A stretch of 64,000 bases of DNA from Pseudactinotalea sp. HY158 (GTDB lineage: Bacteria > Actinomycetota > Actinomycetes > Actinomycetales > Beutenbergiaceae), in assembly GCF_009660225.1 (NCBI RefSeq), contig NZ_CP045920.1, positions 310,001-374,000 on the forward strand, read 5' to 3'. How positions within the stretch are numbered: the stretch's first letter is position 1; each line of letters starts with the position of its first letter. Below, piece after piece: positions 37,225 to 45,081 of the stretch. The position numbers and the translations under genes were made by a program. The notes under the pieces were generated by a model. It had not been told where the DNA came from, did not search any database, and saw nothing but the letters and a program-made list of their open reading frames with translations.

Positions 37225-37605
37225 TCACAGGGCGAGGGCTGCGATCATCGCGAAGAAGGTGAGCCAGACCCCGGCGGCCGCCACCCCCAGGACCAGGCCG
37301 CCGCGCGCGTATCCGCGGCCGGGGGCCCCGTGCCGGGTGGCGCCGAGGGCCACGATCCCGCACACGATCGCCACGATCGCAAGCGGCGCGATCGGGAAGG
37401 AGAGCAGGCCGAACACGAAGGCCGTCATGGCCACGGGGCCGACCCGGACCTTCGGACCGGTATAGCCCGGGCCGGCGAACACCTGCCGCGGATCGGCCGC
37501 GGGCGCCGTCCACGGCGATTGATACGTGCGGGGGTCGACCGGCTGCCACACGCCGCGCCGTCCGTACGCGTTCGGATCGCGACCCGCCGCGGCCGGGGCG
37601 GTCAC
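37225..37605 (-). CDS. DUF4190 membrane protein
   Basis: 126 aa: a Pro/Gly-rich cytoplasmic N-terminus, then two membrane segments (FVFGLLSFPIAPLAIVAIVCGIVAL and GGLVLGVAAAGVWLTFFAMIAALAL) separated by the GRGYARGG hinge of DUF4190 proteins. GTG 37605 overlaps the preceding stop (GTGA), so it is coupled to the LytR_C protein. Function unknown. Confidence 0.75.
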   Translation of the reverse strand: MTAPAAAGRDPNAYGRRGVWQPVDPRTYQSPWTAPAADPRQVFAGPGYTGPKVRVGPVAMTAFVFGLLSFPIAPLAIVAIVCGIVALGATRHGAPGRGYARGGLVLGVAAAGVWLTFFAMIAALAL

Positions 37606-38243
37606 GACTCCTCCGAGCCCTCGGCCGGGGCGTCGGGCGGGAGCTGCCCGACCGCCACGGCGCTGCACCCGTCGGGCGCCGGGATCGGCAGGTCGGGGTC
37701 GAGCGTGATGTCCTCCGGCTTGGCCAGGCCCTGATAGGCGGCGCCGATCGTGATGTCCGCGACGGCACTCTCCCGGTCGACCACCTTGACCTGGGCCTCG
37801 GGGATGAGCGCGGCGAGCGCATACGCCGCGGGAATCCCGGACGGTCCGACCGTGATGAGCGCGGACCCGTAGTAGAGGTCGGGCGCGTTGCCGATCTCCT
37901 CGACGGTGAGCCCCACGCCGGTGAGGGACTTGCCGGTCTGGGCGCCGAGGCCCGCGGTCGTGGTCGAGTTGTACACGTCGACCGTGATGTCGGCGTAGGC
38001 CGGCGGGGGAGTCTCGGGCGGTGGGCACGGCATCGGCAACGCGGTCGGGGCGGTCGGCGACGGATCGTGGATCGGCACGGAGACGGGGTTGGGGATGATC
38101 TCGGCCCACATGGCCCCCGCGAGGAGCCCGATGGCCAGCAGCGCGGCGATGATCGTGCCGAAGATGACGGTCTGGCGCTGCTGCAGGTGCTTGCGGCGAA
38201 GCGCGCGAGCGCGTGCGGCGGGCTTGGCGGGCGGTGGCGTCAC
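37602..38243 (-). CDS. LytR C-terminal domain protein
   Basis: 213 aa. A basic cytoplasmic N-terminus, one membrane helix (VIFGTIIAALLAIGLLAGAMWA, residues ~26-47), a Pro-rich linker, then a LytR_C domain (ITVDVYNSTTTAGLGAQTGKSL...). LytR_C is found with LytR-CpsA-Psr wall-polymer ligases, but no catalytic LCP domain is present here, so a cell-envelope accessory role is inferred. First gene of a coupled trio with DUF4190 and the amidotransferase. Confidence 0.82.
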   Translation of the reverse strand: MTPPPAKPAARARALRRKHLQQRQTVIFGTIIAALLAIGLLAGAMWAEIIPNPVSVPIHDPSPTAPTALPMPCPPPETPPPAYADITVDVYNSTTTAGLGAQTGKSLTGVGLTVEEIGNAPDLYYGSALITVGPSGIPAAYALAALIPEAQVKVVDRESAVADITIGAAYQGLAKPEDITLDPDLPIPAPDGCSAVAVGQLPPDAPAEGSEES

Positions 38244-38275
38244 GGGGCAAACCTAGCCGATATCGGGGCGATTGC

Positions 38276-38581
38276 TCACGTGTCCACTCCTGCTTCCACG
38301 ACCCGGGCGTGGATCACGCCCCGCTGGGCGAGCGCCGCGCGCAGGGCACGGTGGAGCCCGTCCTCGAGGTAGAGGTCACCCCGGTAGGAGACGACGTGGG
38401 CGAACAGGTCCCCGTAGAAGGTCGAGTCCTCGGCGAGCAGGGTGCGCAGGTCGAGGGTGGACCGGGTGGTGATGAGCTCGTCGAGTCGGACCATGCGCGG
38501 CGGGATCTGTGACCAGGCGCGCGGGGTGTCGTAGCCATGGTCGGGGTACGGCCGGTCGGTGCCGACTGCCTTGAAGATCAC
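38276..38581 (-). CDS. VapB-family-like small protein
   Basis: 101 aa. MIFKAVGTDRPYPDHGY, PRMVRLDELITTRSTLDL, EDSTFYGDLFAHVV and YLEDGLHRALRAAL are typical of an actinobacterial family often annotated as type II VapB antitoxin. No VapC toxin lies next to it, and the sequence looks more like a ParB/sulfiredoxin-type domain than a DNA-binding antitoxin, so the toxin-antitoxin label is doubtful. Divergently placed from the NamZ gene; 33 bases from the LytR_C gene on the same strand. Confidence 0.75.
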   Translation of the reverse strand: MIFKAVGTDRPYPDHGYDTPRAWSQIPPRMVRLDELITTRSTLDLRTLLAEDSTFYGDLFAHVVSYRGDLYLEDGLHRALRAALAQRGVIHARVVEAGVDT

Positions 38582-38678
38582 GCCCCGATCCTAATGAAAC
38601 CCGCCGACACCGGGCGTCCACCCCGGGGTGGGTGCGGAGCGCGGGCACTCATCCATTGGGTGCAGGTCCATCGGGTGC

Positions 38679-38730
38679 GGGATCGGCCGGGCGGGATCGG
38701 CCGGGCGGGGTTGACCGGGCGGGGTTGACC
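38679..38730. repeat. 14-bp tandem repeat in the namZ-type promoter region
   Basis: A 14-base unit repeats about 3.7 times; the first two copies are identical (GGGATCGGCCGGGC) and the next two have changed to GGGGTTGACC(GGGC). The changed copies contain TTGACC, which resembles a -35 hexamer. Confidence 0.8.
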
Positions 38731-38755
38731 TGACACCGTGGAAATCAAGTACAGT
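38725..38755 (+). promoter_or_regulatory. Putative sigma-70-type promoter of the NamZ-type gene
   Basis: TTGACC (38725-38730), a 19-base spacer and TACAGT (38750-38755) precede the start by about 58 bases. The spacer is long by two bases, so this is only a candidate. The -35 lies in the last unit of the 14-bp tandem repeat, in the only locally AT-rich stretch. Confidence 0.4.
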
Positions 38756-38813
38756 ATCCGCGATCGTAATGAAGCGATGTTTCACGCACGGTAGCGTCGA
38801 CGAAAGGATGACC

Positions 38814-40664
38814 ATGCCCAGACGGGTCTTGACACGCGCGGGGGGAATCGTCGGCATCGGTGCCGCCGCCGCGCTGGTTCTCAGCACGGCGGCCGGAGCC
38901 ATGCCGGCCGGCCCCACGCCCCAGGCGCTCGCCCCGATGGCGGCCCAGGCCCCGACCCTCGAGCTCGGTATCGAGGCGCTCTTCGACGACCCGGCCGAGC
39001 TCGCGCTGCTCGAGGGCAAGAAGGTCGGGCTCATCACCAACCCGACCGGGGTCGATCACGACCTCACGCACTCGATGGACCTGCTCATTGCGGGCGAGGA
39101 CGAGGGAGGCTACGAACTCACGGCGCTCTACGCGCCCGAGCACGGCATCCTCGGGGGTGCCCCGGCGGGCGCCGGCGTGGAGAGCTACGTCGACGAACGC
39201 ACCGGGCTGACCGTGTGGTCGCTCTACGGCGCCACGCAGCGGCCGACCGCGGAGATGCTCGCCGACGTCGACGTGCTGCTCTTCGACATCCAGGACATCG
39301 GCGCCCGCTTCTACACCTATATCTGGACGATGTACTACGCGATGGACGCCGCCGCCGAGTTCGACAAGGGCTTCATCGTGCTCGACCGGCCCAACCCGCT
39401 CGGCGACCGGATGGACGGCCCGATCCTCGACGAGGCGCTCTCCTCGTTCGTCGGGCTCAAGGCGATCCCGATGCAGCACGGCCTCACCGTCGGCGAGCTC
39501 GCCTCCTACTTCAACGGCGAATTCCTCGACGATCCGGTCGAGGACTTCCACGTCGTGACCATGGACGGGTACGACCCCGACGACTTCACGAGCGGCTACG
39601 GCCTGCCCTGGGTGCTCCCCTCCCCGAACATCCCCACGATCGAGACGGCGTGGGCGTACGCGGGCATGGGCCTGATCGAGTCCCTCAACGCCTCCGAGGG
39701 GCGCGGGACCACGACCCCGTTCCTGTGGACGGGACACCCCTCGATCGACGAGGTGGGCGCGTACGACCTGGCCGCGGACCTCAACTCCCGCGGGCTCGAG
39801 GGCGTGACCTTCCGGCCGATGTTCGCCAACCCGACCACCTCCAAGCAGGCCGGCAAGCTGAGCGGCGGCGTCAACCTGCACATCACCGACCCCGAGGCCT
39901 ACAGTCCCGTGCGCACGGGACTGCACGTGGTCTCGGCGATGTACCACCTCGACGGCATCGACTGGCGCGAGGGCACGATCTACCCGAGCCAGTCGTGTGA
40001 GACGGAGGCCGACACCTGCTGGATCGACCGCCTCACCGGCGACAAGAGCGTGCGGATGCAGATCGAGGCCGGGATCGACCCGGACGTGATCATCGCCGGC
40101 TGGCAGGACGACCTGGCCGCATTCGACGCGAGCGCCGAGCCCTACCGCCTCTATGCAGCCGACGAGCCGGAGCCGACCGAGGAGCCCACGGACGACGCAG
40201 CGGGCGCCGGCGACGACGGGGCAGCCGACGGGGCAGCCGACGGGGCCGAAGCAGACGGATCCTCCGATGGCGCGGGCGCGGGCGCGGGCGCGGACGGTTC
40301 GGACGCCCAGGGTGCTGCCGGTGCCGATGGTGCCGACGGGACCGACGGGACCGACGCAGGCGCGGACGGAGATGCCGACGGGGCGCAGGCCGGCGCCGAC
40401 GCGGGCGCCTCGGACGGTGCCGACGGGGCCGACGGGGCCGATGGAGCAGATGGAGCAGATGGAGCAGACGGGGCCGACGCAGCCGATGGTGCACAGGCCG
40501 CGGCCGGGGCGGGGACCGATGGAGCGGACGACGCGGGTGCCGGGGCCGCCGCCGCCGGCGACCGGCTCCCGGTCACCGGCGCCACGGTGACCGTCGGGGT
40601 CGTGCTCGCGCTGCTGCTGAGCGCCGGTGGCGTGCTGCTGGTCCGGCGCCGTCAGCACTCCTGA
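38814..40664 (+). CDS. Cell-wall-anchored DUF1343 protein, NamZ-type exo-beta-N-acetylmuramidase
   Basis: 616 aa. Signal peptide (GIVGIGAAAALVLSTAAGA), then a DUF1343/NamZ domain: GKKVGLITNPTGVD, LTALYAPEHGILGG, VWSLYGATQRPT, LLFDIQDIGARFYTYIW, FIVLDRPNPLG, GLPWVLPSPNIPT and GVTFRPMFANPTTSKQAGKLSGG. NamZ removes terminal MurNAc from peptidoglycan fragments. After it comes an Ala/Asp/Gly-rich stalk of about 130 residues, then LPVTG, a hydrophobic helix and an RRR tail: a sortase substrate. ATG 38814 is best spaced from GAAAGG; ATG 38808 and 38769 are alternatives. Followed by a strong terminator. Confidence 0.9.
   Translation: MPRRVLTRAGGIVGIGAAAALVLSTAAGAMPAGPTPQALAPMAAQAPTLELGIEALFDDPAELALLEGKKVGLITNPTGVDHDLTHSMDLLIAGEDEGGYELTALYAPEHGILGGAPAGAGVESYVDERTGLTVWSLYGATQRPTAEMLADVDVLLFDIQDIGARFYTYIWTMYYAMDAAAEFDKGFIVLDRPNPLGDRMDGPILDEALSSFVGLKAIPMQHGLTVGELASYFNGEFLDDPVEDFHVVTMDGYDPDDFTSGYGLPWVLPSPNIPTIETAWAYAGMGLIESLNASEGRGTTTPFLWTGHPSIDEVGAYDLAADLNSRGLEGVTFRPMFANPTTSKQAGKLSGGVNLHITDPEAYSPVRTGLHVVSAMYHLDGIDWREGTIYPSQSCETEADTCWIDRLTGDKSVRMQIEAGIDPDVIIAGWQDDLAAFDASAEPYRLYAADEPEPTEEPTDDAAGAGDDGAADGAADGAEADGSSDGAGAGAGADGSDAQGAAGADGADGTDGTDAGADGDADGAQAGADAGASDGADGADGADGADGADGADGADAADGAQAAAGAGTDGADDAGAGAAAAGDRLPVTGATVTVGVVLALLLSAGGVLLVRRRQHS
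40195..40560 (+). repeat. Ala-Asp-Gly-rich coding repeat of the NamZ-type stalk
   Basis: Imperfect 6- and 9-base units encode strings such as DGADGADGADG. The tract is the spacer between the catalytic domain and the LPVTG anchor. Slippage could change its length in frame. Confidence 0.8.
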
Positions 40665-40685
40665 CATGCGGTGACCGGCTACGGG

Positions 40686-40719
40686 CGGCGCCCGGGAACG
40701 ATCGGGTTCCCGGGCGCCG
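40686..40719 (+). terminator. Terminator hairpin after the NamZ-type gene
   Basis: A perfect 14-bp stem (40686-40699 with 40706-40719) with a 6-base loop starts 21 bases after the stop codon. No U-tract. Very stable. Confidence 0.75.
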
Positions 40720-40808
40720 TCCGTACGCTTGTGATCGAGCGAGAGCCGCCATTGCCCCCACGCCCGGCGGTCGTTACCGTGACAGGGAGGGACCGCGAAG
40801 GAGGAGTG

Positions 40809-40988
40809 ATGAGCGAATCGAAGGAGTCCGAGCGTTCGGCCCAGCACGAGTTGGGCAAGGCGGCGGAGGAGGAGGGGGCCGCGATCGGGCACGCGGGAAT
40901 GGAGAACGAGGGGCGCGTCGCCCAGTCGGAGGCGAAGGCCGGCAAGACCGGCCAGCCCTCCGATGCGCAGAAGGACGGTCGCGGCTGA
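40809..40988 (+). CDS. Small hydrophilic protein of unknown function
   Basis: 59 aa, almost only charged and small residues (SESKESERSAQHELGKAAEEEGAAIGHAG...), predicted disordered, no Cys and no aromatic residue. AAGGAGGAG ends two to three bases before ATG 40809, a strong start signal that argues for a real gene. It resembles general stress or hydrophilin-type small proteins in composition only. It is between the NamZ-type terminator and the SLC13 gene. Confidence 0.6.
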   Translation: MSESKESERSAQHELGKAAEEEGAAIGHAGMENEGRVAQSEAKAGKTGQPSDAQKDGRG

Positions 40989-41034
40989 CCCCCTGATCCG
41001 CACCTGACCGGCCGTTTCGGAGCAGAGTGAGCCG

Positions 41035-42194
41035 GTGCGCACAGCGATCGTCGGCGGGGTACTCCTGCTCCTGGCCGGAGTGGCCGTGGCCGTCGGCCTC
41101 GTGCCTCTCGATGCCGCCCGCGTTCAGGTCGACCGGATCTGGCCGGTGCTGCTGTTCGTGCTCGCGATCACGATCGTGGCGGAACTGGCGAGCGTGGCCG
41201 GGGTCTTCGACGCAGCCGCCCGGTGGGCCGTGCCGCTCTCGGGTGGGCGCACCTGGCTGCTCTGCCTGACGGTCGTGGTGCCGGCGGCCGCCAGCACGAT
41301 CTTCCCCTCGCTCGACACGACCGCGGTGCTGCTCACGCCCGTCGTCGTGCTTGCGGCCCGTGGCGCCGGCGCGCCGCCCGTGCCGTTCGCCCTGGTGACC
41401 GTGTGGCTGGCGAACACCGGCTCGATGCTGTTGCCCGTCTCGAACCTGACGAATCTGCTCGCGAGCGGCCCGCCCGAGGAGCTCGCCGTGGGCGAGTTCG
41501 TGGCGCTCACGTCGGTGCCCGCCATGGTCGCGATCGTCCTGCTGACGGCGATCATCGCCGTGGTGTTCCGCCGGGAGCTGCGAGGCGGGTTCGGGGCGGT
41601 CGGCGGCCCCGGCGCGAGCACGACCGCGTGCTGCTCGTCGGGGCCTCCGTGGTGGTCGCGGCCCTGCTCCCGGTGCTCGCCAGCGGAGTGCCGGTGTGGC
41701 TCAGCTCGTCCATCGCGGCGGTGGCGCTGCTCGGGCTGACCGGCTTGCGTCATCTGTCGGTGCTCGGGCCGAGGCTCGTGCCGTGGTCGGTGCTCCTCTT
41801 CGCCGCCGGCCTGCTCGTCGCTGCGCGGGTCGGCCACGAGCTCGGGCTGTGGGAGCGCCTGGCCGGCGTCGTGGGGCAGGGGGAGGGCTTCGGCGACCTG
41901 CTCCGGGTGGCCGGCGCGGGTGCCCTCGGCGCGGACCTCGTGAACAACCTGCCGGCCTATCTCGCGTTCGAGCCGGTCGCCGGCAGCCCGGTGCGGCTCG
42001 TGGCGCTGCTCATCGGCGTGAACGCCGGGGCGCTCATCACGCCGTGGGTGTCGCTGGCGACGATGCTGTGGCCCGCCCGGCTCGGGGTGCTCGGGGCGCC
42101 GATTCCGTGGCGGCGCTACATCCTGCTGGGCGCGGTCGCCGCTCCGCTCACCGTGGTCGCGGCGACGGCGGCGCTCACGCTCCTGGCCGGATAG
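41035..42194 (+). CDS. SLC13/ArsB-type anion permease (apparent frameshift)
   Basis: About 386 aa if one base is restored. The first part (41035 to about 41610) has AITIVAELASVAGVFDAAARWAV, TIFPSLDTTAVLLTPVVV and WLANTGSMLLPVSNLTNLLASG, the ArsB/citrate-transporter superfamily pattern. The second part continues in another frame from EHDRVLLVGASVV to GAGALGADLVNNLPAYLAFEPV and the stop at 42194. One C missing from the CCCC at 41607-41610 would join them exactly. Ten to twelve helices in total. Likely exports or imports an oxyanion or dicarboxylate; no ars genes adjoin it. GTG start. Confidence 0.8.
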
Positions 42195-42317
42195 AGGGTG
42201 GCCGCGGTGTGTCGCCGGTCGGGCCGCCGTGCTGGAGTCGACACGTCTTTCCCGGGAGGACACCCCCTATCCTGAGGAACGCAATCGTGTCGAACCGGCG
42301 GTGGGGTGACGTAGTAC

Positions 42318-43196
42318 ATGAGAGCAGGCGAACGAGCCTCCTGGAACGCGCTGGTGCGGCGGGTGCCGGGCATCGGGGAGATCCCGCGGGCGGAGAGCCC
42401 CGCCGTCGGGGAACTCGTCGCAACGATGCAGCCCCAGGGCTGGAGTCGCGAGCAGGTGCTCAGCGAGCTCGAAACGGTCGCCGCCGGCCCCGCGAAGCGC
42501 GCGATCGAACGCGCACGCACCGCGGATCAGCAGAGGCGGGTGCGGGCGGCCAAGGATCACATTCCGCGGCGCGCGCTCGCCCGGGCGGTCGTCGGGCTCT
42601 TCCTCATCGTCGTCGGTATCGTCTTGATCCTCCCGGACCTGCCGGCCCTGTTCGTGAACCGTGGAGCAGACCTGACGAGTCCCGCGTACTACGAATTCGA
42701 TCTGGATGAGGTCGCCTTCATCGCCGGCGCCCTGATGCTGGCCGGGGCGGTCCTGCACTATGCGCTCGAGCGGCACCGGCCGAGGGCGCTGCCCTACCCG
42801 GCCCGCATCTACATCCCCTACACGCTCTTCGGCGTGATCGTGTCCGGGCTGTCCATCGCCCGGCTCCTCAGGTGGGGGGCGCCCGGCGCATCGGTCGTGC
42901 TCGGTGTCGTCATGTGCGTCGCGGCGACGGTGGGGTTCATCGGGCTGCTCTGGTACTCGATGCGCTCCCCGTCGGTCGCGCACGTGTTCGCGCCGGGAAC
43001 CGACACCTCACGCGCCTTCGACCGGAGGTTCCGCGAGGACGTGCGCGCGGCGATCCACGGCAGCGAACACGTGCACCTGGACTCCTACCGGGCTCAGGCC
43101 CTCGACGGCATCCGGCGCCTCTACGAGCGCCGGCTCGTCACCGAGGACGACGCCGTGTGGATGCTCCGGGAGATCGCGCCGGAGGCGACCGGGTAA
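42318..43196 (+). CDS. Four-helix membrane protein of unknown function
   Basis: 292 aa. A soluble N-terminus (~85 aa, with a QGWSREQVLSELETV helix pair), then helices at about 92-112 (AVVGLFLIVVGIVLILPDLPAL), 130-150, 172-190 and 195-215, and a soluble C-terminal domain rich in Arg/Asp (RRFREDVRAAIHG...). No family recognised. ATG 42318 lacks an obvious SD. Its stop is 21 bases from that of the convergent broken acetyltransferase. Confidence 0.65.
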   Translation: MRAGERASWNALVRRVPGIGEIPRAESPAVGELVATMQPQGWSREQVLSELETVAAGPAKRAIERARTADQQRRVRAAKDHIPRRALARAVVGLFLIVVGIVLILPDLPALFVNRGADLTSPAYYEFDLDEVAFIAGALMLAGAVLHYALERHRPRALPYPARIYIPYTLFGVIVSGLSIARLLRWGAPGASVVLGVVMCVAATVGFIGLLWYSMRSPSVAHVFAPGTDTSRAFDRRFREDVRAAIHGSEHVHLDSYRAQALDGIRRLYERRLVTEDDAVWMLREIAPEATG

Positions 43197-43217
43197 CCAG
43201 AGGCGCCCGGCGGCGCG

Positions 43218-43627
43218 TCAGTCGGTGACCGAGCGCGGGCCGGGGAGCCGACGACGAGGGCGTCGGCGGGCACGTCCCTGGGGACGACGGACGCCGCCGC
43301 GACGACGGCGTTGTCGCCGATCGTGATGCCGCCCGGATCCTGGAACCGGCAGCCGGAGTTGACGAAGACCCGCTCGCCGATGGTGAGGTTCTTGCCGAAG
43401 CCGGTGGTTGGCGGCGGGAACGCGGTGACGGCCTCGGCGATCGGGCGGCCGGTCAACTCGGTGAGAAGCTCGCAGACTCGCGAGGGTTCGTGATAGCCGC
43501 CGTTGAGCTCGACGGTGAGGCGCAGGGCCTCCTGGCTGACACGGTGCATCGTCTCGTGCAGCGGCGAGCCGCCGGGGAAGGTCCCGCCGCCATCGAGCGC
43601 CACGAGAAGCTCCGCAAGTGGCGTCAT
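43218..43627 (-). pseudogene. Maltose/galactoside O-acetyltransferase remnant
   Basis: The N-terminal cap (TPLAELLVALDGG, LHETMHRVSQEALRLTVELNGGYHEPSRVCELL) and INSGCKFQ-like FVNSGCRFQDPGGITIGD are those of hexapeptide sugar O-acetyltransferases (LacA/Maa family, ~190 aa). The left-handed helix jumps from GGITIGD straight to NAVVAAASVVPRDVPADALVVGSPAR, losing about 45 residues, including the segment with the catalytic His. The end also needs a one-base shift to reach RSVTD and the stop at 43218; unshifted, it reads on into the antisense of the upstream gene to 43121. Start ATG 43627 (or 43639). Probably dead. Confidence 0.75.
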
Positions 43628-43705
43628 GGTTCCATTCATCGTCGAGGGGCTTGGCAGCGCGCGCTCAGCAACGAATCCGCGTGTCGCCGGCGCTCGCCCC
43701 TCAAG

Positions 43706-43744
43706 ATTGGTTACATTGCAACCAATGGTTCCGGTGTAACCAAT
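43706..43744. promoter_or_regulatory. PadR-type operator (nested inverted repeats)
   Basis: ATTGGTTACA (43706-43715) and TGTAACCAAT (43735-43744) are a perfect 10-bp inverted repeat. Between them AACCAATGGTT (43720-43730) forms a second near-palindrome with the left arm (ATTGGTT...AACCAAT). It is one base from the SD (GGAGGA) of the padR gene, in the 126 bp shared with the divergent broken acetyltransferase. PadR proteins bind such repeats and autoregulate. Confidence 0.75.
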
Positions 43745-43753
43745 GGAGGAGTG

Positions 43754-44359
43754 ATGTCCGTTCGTGATGGCCTGCTGGCGACTCTGAGTGCACGACCGAT
43801 GCATGCCTATGAACTACGGGGCGAGTTCGAGCGACGCACCACCTCGGCCTGGCCGCTCAACATGGGTCAGGTCACCGTCACCCTGGGCAGCCTGGTGAAG
43901 ACGGGTCTCGCCGAGCCGGAGCCCGAGAGCGATGCCCCGGTGCGCTACCGCATCACCGAGGCCGGCAGTGCGCACGTGCGGTCGTGGTGGCTCGAGGCCG
44001 CCGACCGCGCCACGCCCGCCCGGGAGGAGGTGGGCATCAAGCTCGCGCTCGCCGTCGGTGATCCGAGCGTCGACGTTGCGGAGGTGGTCGCGAACCAGCG
44101 CGCTGCCACTTTGGGCGCGATGCACGATCTCACGAGGCTCAAGCGCGCTGCGACCGAACCCGAGGACCTGGGCTGGCGGATCACTCTCGACCGGATGATC
44201 TTCGCGGCGGACGCCGAAGTCCGGTGGCTCGACCACGTGCGCGAACAGGTTGCGCGCACAGGGATTCGCGCTGGCGCGACGGGTGCGACGACAGCCGGCG
44301 AACCTGGCCCCGCCCTCGCCGTCGATGCCCACCCCGAGACCGAGGAGAGCCTCCGATGA
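43754..44359 (+). CDS. PadR-family transcriptional regulator
   Basis: 201 aa. An N-terminal winged helix of the PadR type (SVRDGLLATLSARPMHAYELRGEFERRT...WPLNMGQVTVTLGSLVKTGLAEPE...RYRITEAGSAHVRSWW) and a long C-terminal helical domain for dimerisation. It would repress its own operon, which encodes a MacB-type ABC exporter, until a ligand (often a peptide or drug) binds. ATG 43754; GTG 43751 is in frame. The stop overlaps the ATPase start (ATGA). Confidence 0.9.
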   Translation: MSVRDGLLATLSARPMHAYELRGEFERRTTSAWPLNMGQVTVTLGSLVKTGLAEPEPESDAPVRYRITEAGSAHVRSWWLEAADRATPAREEVGIKLALAVGDPSVDVAEVVANQRAATLGAMHDLTRLKRAATEPEDLGWRITLDRMIFAADAEVRWLDHVREQVARTGIRAGATGATTAGEPGPALAVDAHPETEESLR

Positions 44360-45081
44360 CGGCGGAAGGCGCCGTCGTCGAGGCACGGGACCTGGTGCGA
44401 CACTACCCGGGCCCCGGGGACGAGGAGGTGACGGCGCTGGACGGTGTCTCGCTCACCGTTCGCCTGGGCGAACTGGTTGCCGTGATGGGACCGTCGGGGT
44501 CCGGCAAATCGACTCTGCTGCATATGCTCGGGGGGCTGGACACGCCGACGTCGGGCACGGTCACTGTGACGGGAACCGAGTTGAGCGGCGCGAGCCGCGC
44601 CCAACGCTCCCGAGCGCGGCGACGGCGAATCGGGTACGTCTTTCAGGATCTCAACCTCATCCCGTCGTTGCGAGCGATCGAGAACGTCTCCCTGCCTCTG
44701 GATCTCGATGGCGTCGACCCTCGCGAAACGCGCAAGGCAGCCTTGGATGCGCTGCGAGCGGTGAACGTCGGTGACCTGGCCGAGCGGTTCCCGGACGCGC
44801 TGTCGGGCGGACAGCAGCAGCGCGTGGCGATCGCCCGAGCGCTCGTGGGCCCACGTCGGCTGCTGCTGGCCGACGAGCCGACCGGGGCCCTCGACTCGGT
44901 GACCGGCGAGGAGGTTATGAACCTCGTCCGCGACCGCGTCGACGCGGGGGCCGCGGGAGTGATCGTCACCCACGACGCCCGGCTCGCGGCCTGGGCCGAC
45001 CGGACGCTCTACCTCGAGGATGGCGGCGTCGTCACGACCAGCGCGCCCGGTGAGCCCGAGTCGCTGCTGGAGGGCGTGTGA
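44356..45081 (+). CDS. ABC transporter ATP-binding protein, MacB/LolD/BceA type
   Basis: 241 aa. Walker A GPSGSGKSTLL, the Q-loop region RRIGYVFQDLNLIPSL, signature ALSGGQQQRVAIARALV, Walker B LLLADEPTGALD, and switch His in VIVTHDAR. The TGALDS and QDLNLIPSLRAIENV sequences mark the MacB/LolD/BceA group, which works with FtsX-like permeases as mechanotransducers for peptide export or resistance. It overlaps padR (ATGA) and the permease (TGATG). Confidence 0.95.
   Translation: MTAEGAVVEARDLVRHYPGPGDEEVTALDGVSLTVRLGELVAVMGPSGSGKSTLLHMLGGLDTPTSGTVTVTGTELSGASRAQRSRARRRRIGYVFQDLNLIPSLRAIENVSLPLDLDGVDPRETRKAALDALRAVNVGDLAERFPDALSGGQQQRVAIARALVGPRRLLLADEPTGALDSVTGEEVMNLVRDRVDAGAAGVIVTHDARLAAWADRTLYLEDGGVVTTSAPGEPESLLEGV

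Noticed and set aside
38276-38581. Type II VapBC toxin-antitoxin system
   Set aside because: Only the VapB-like protein is present; the neighbours on both sides are unrelated and no PIN-domain toxin is found.
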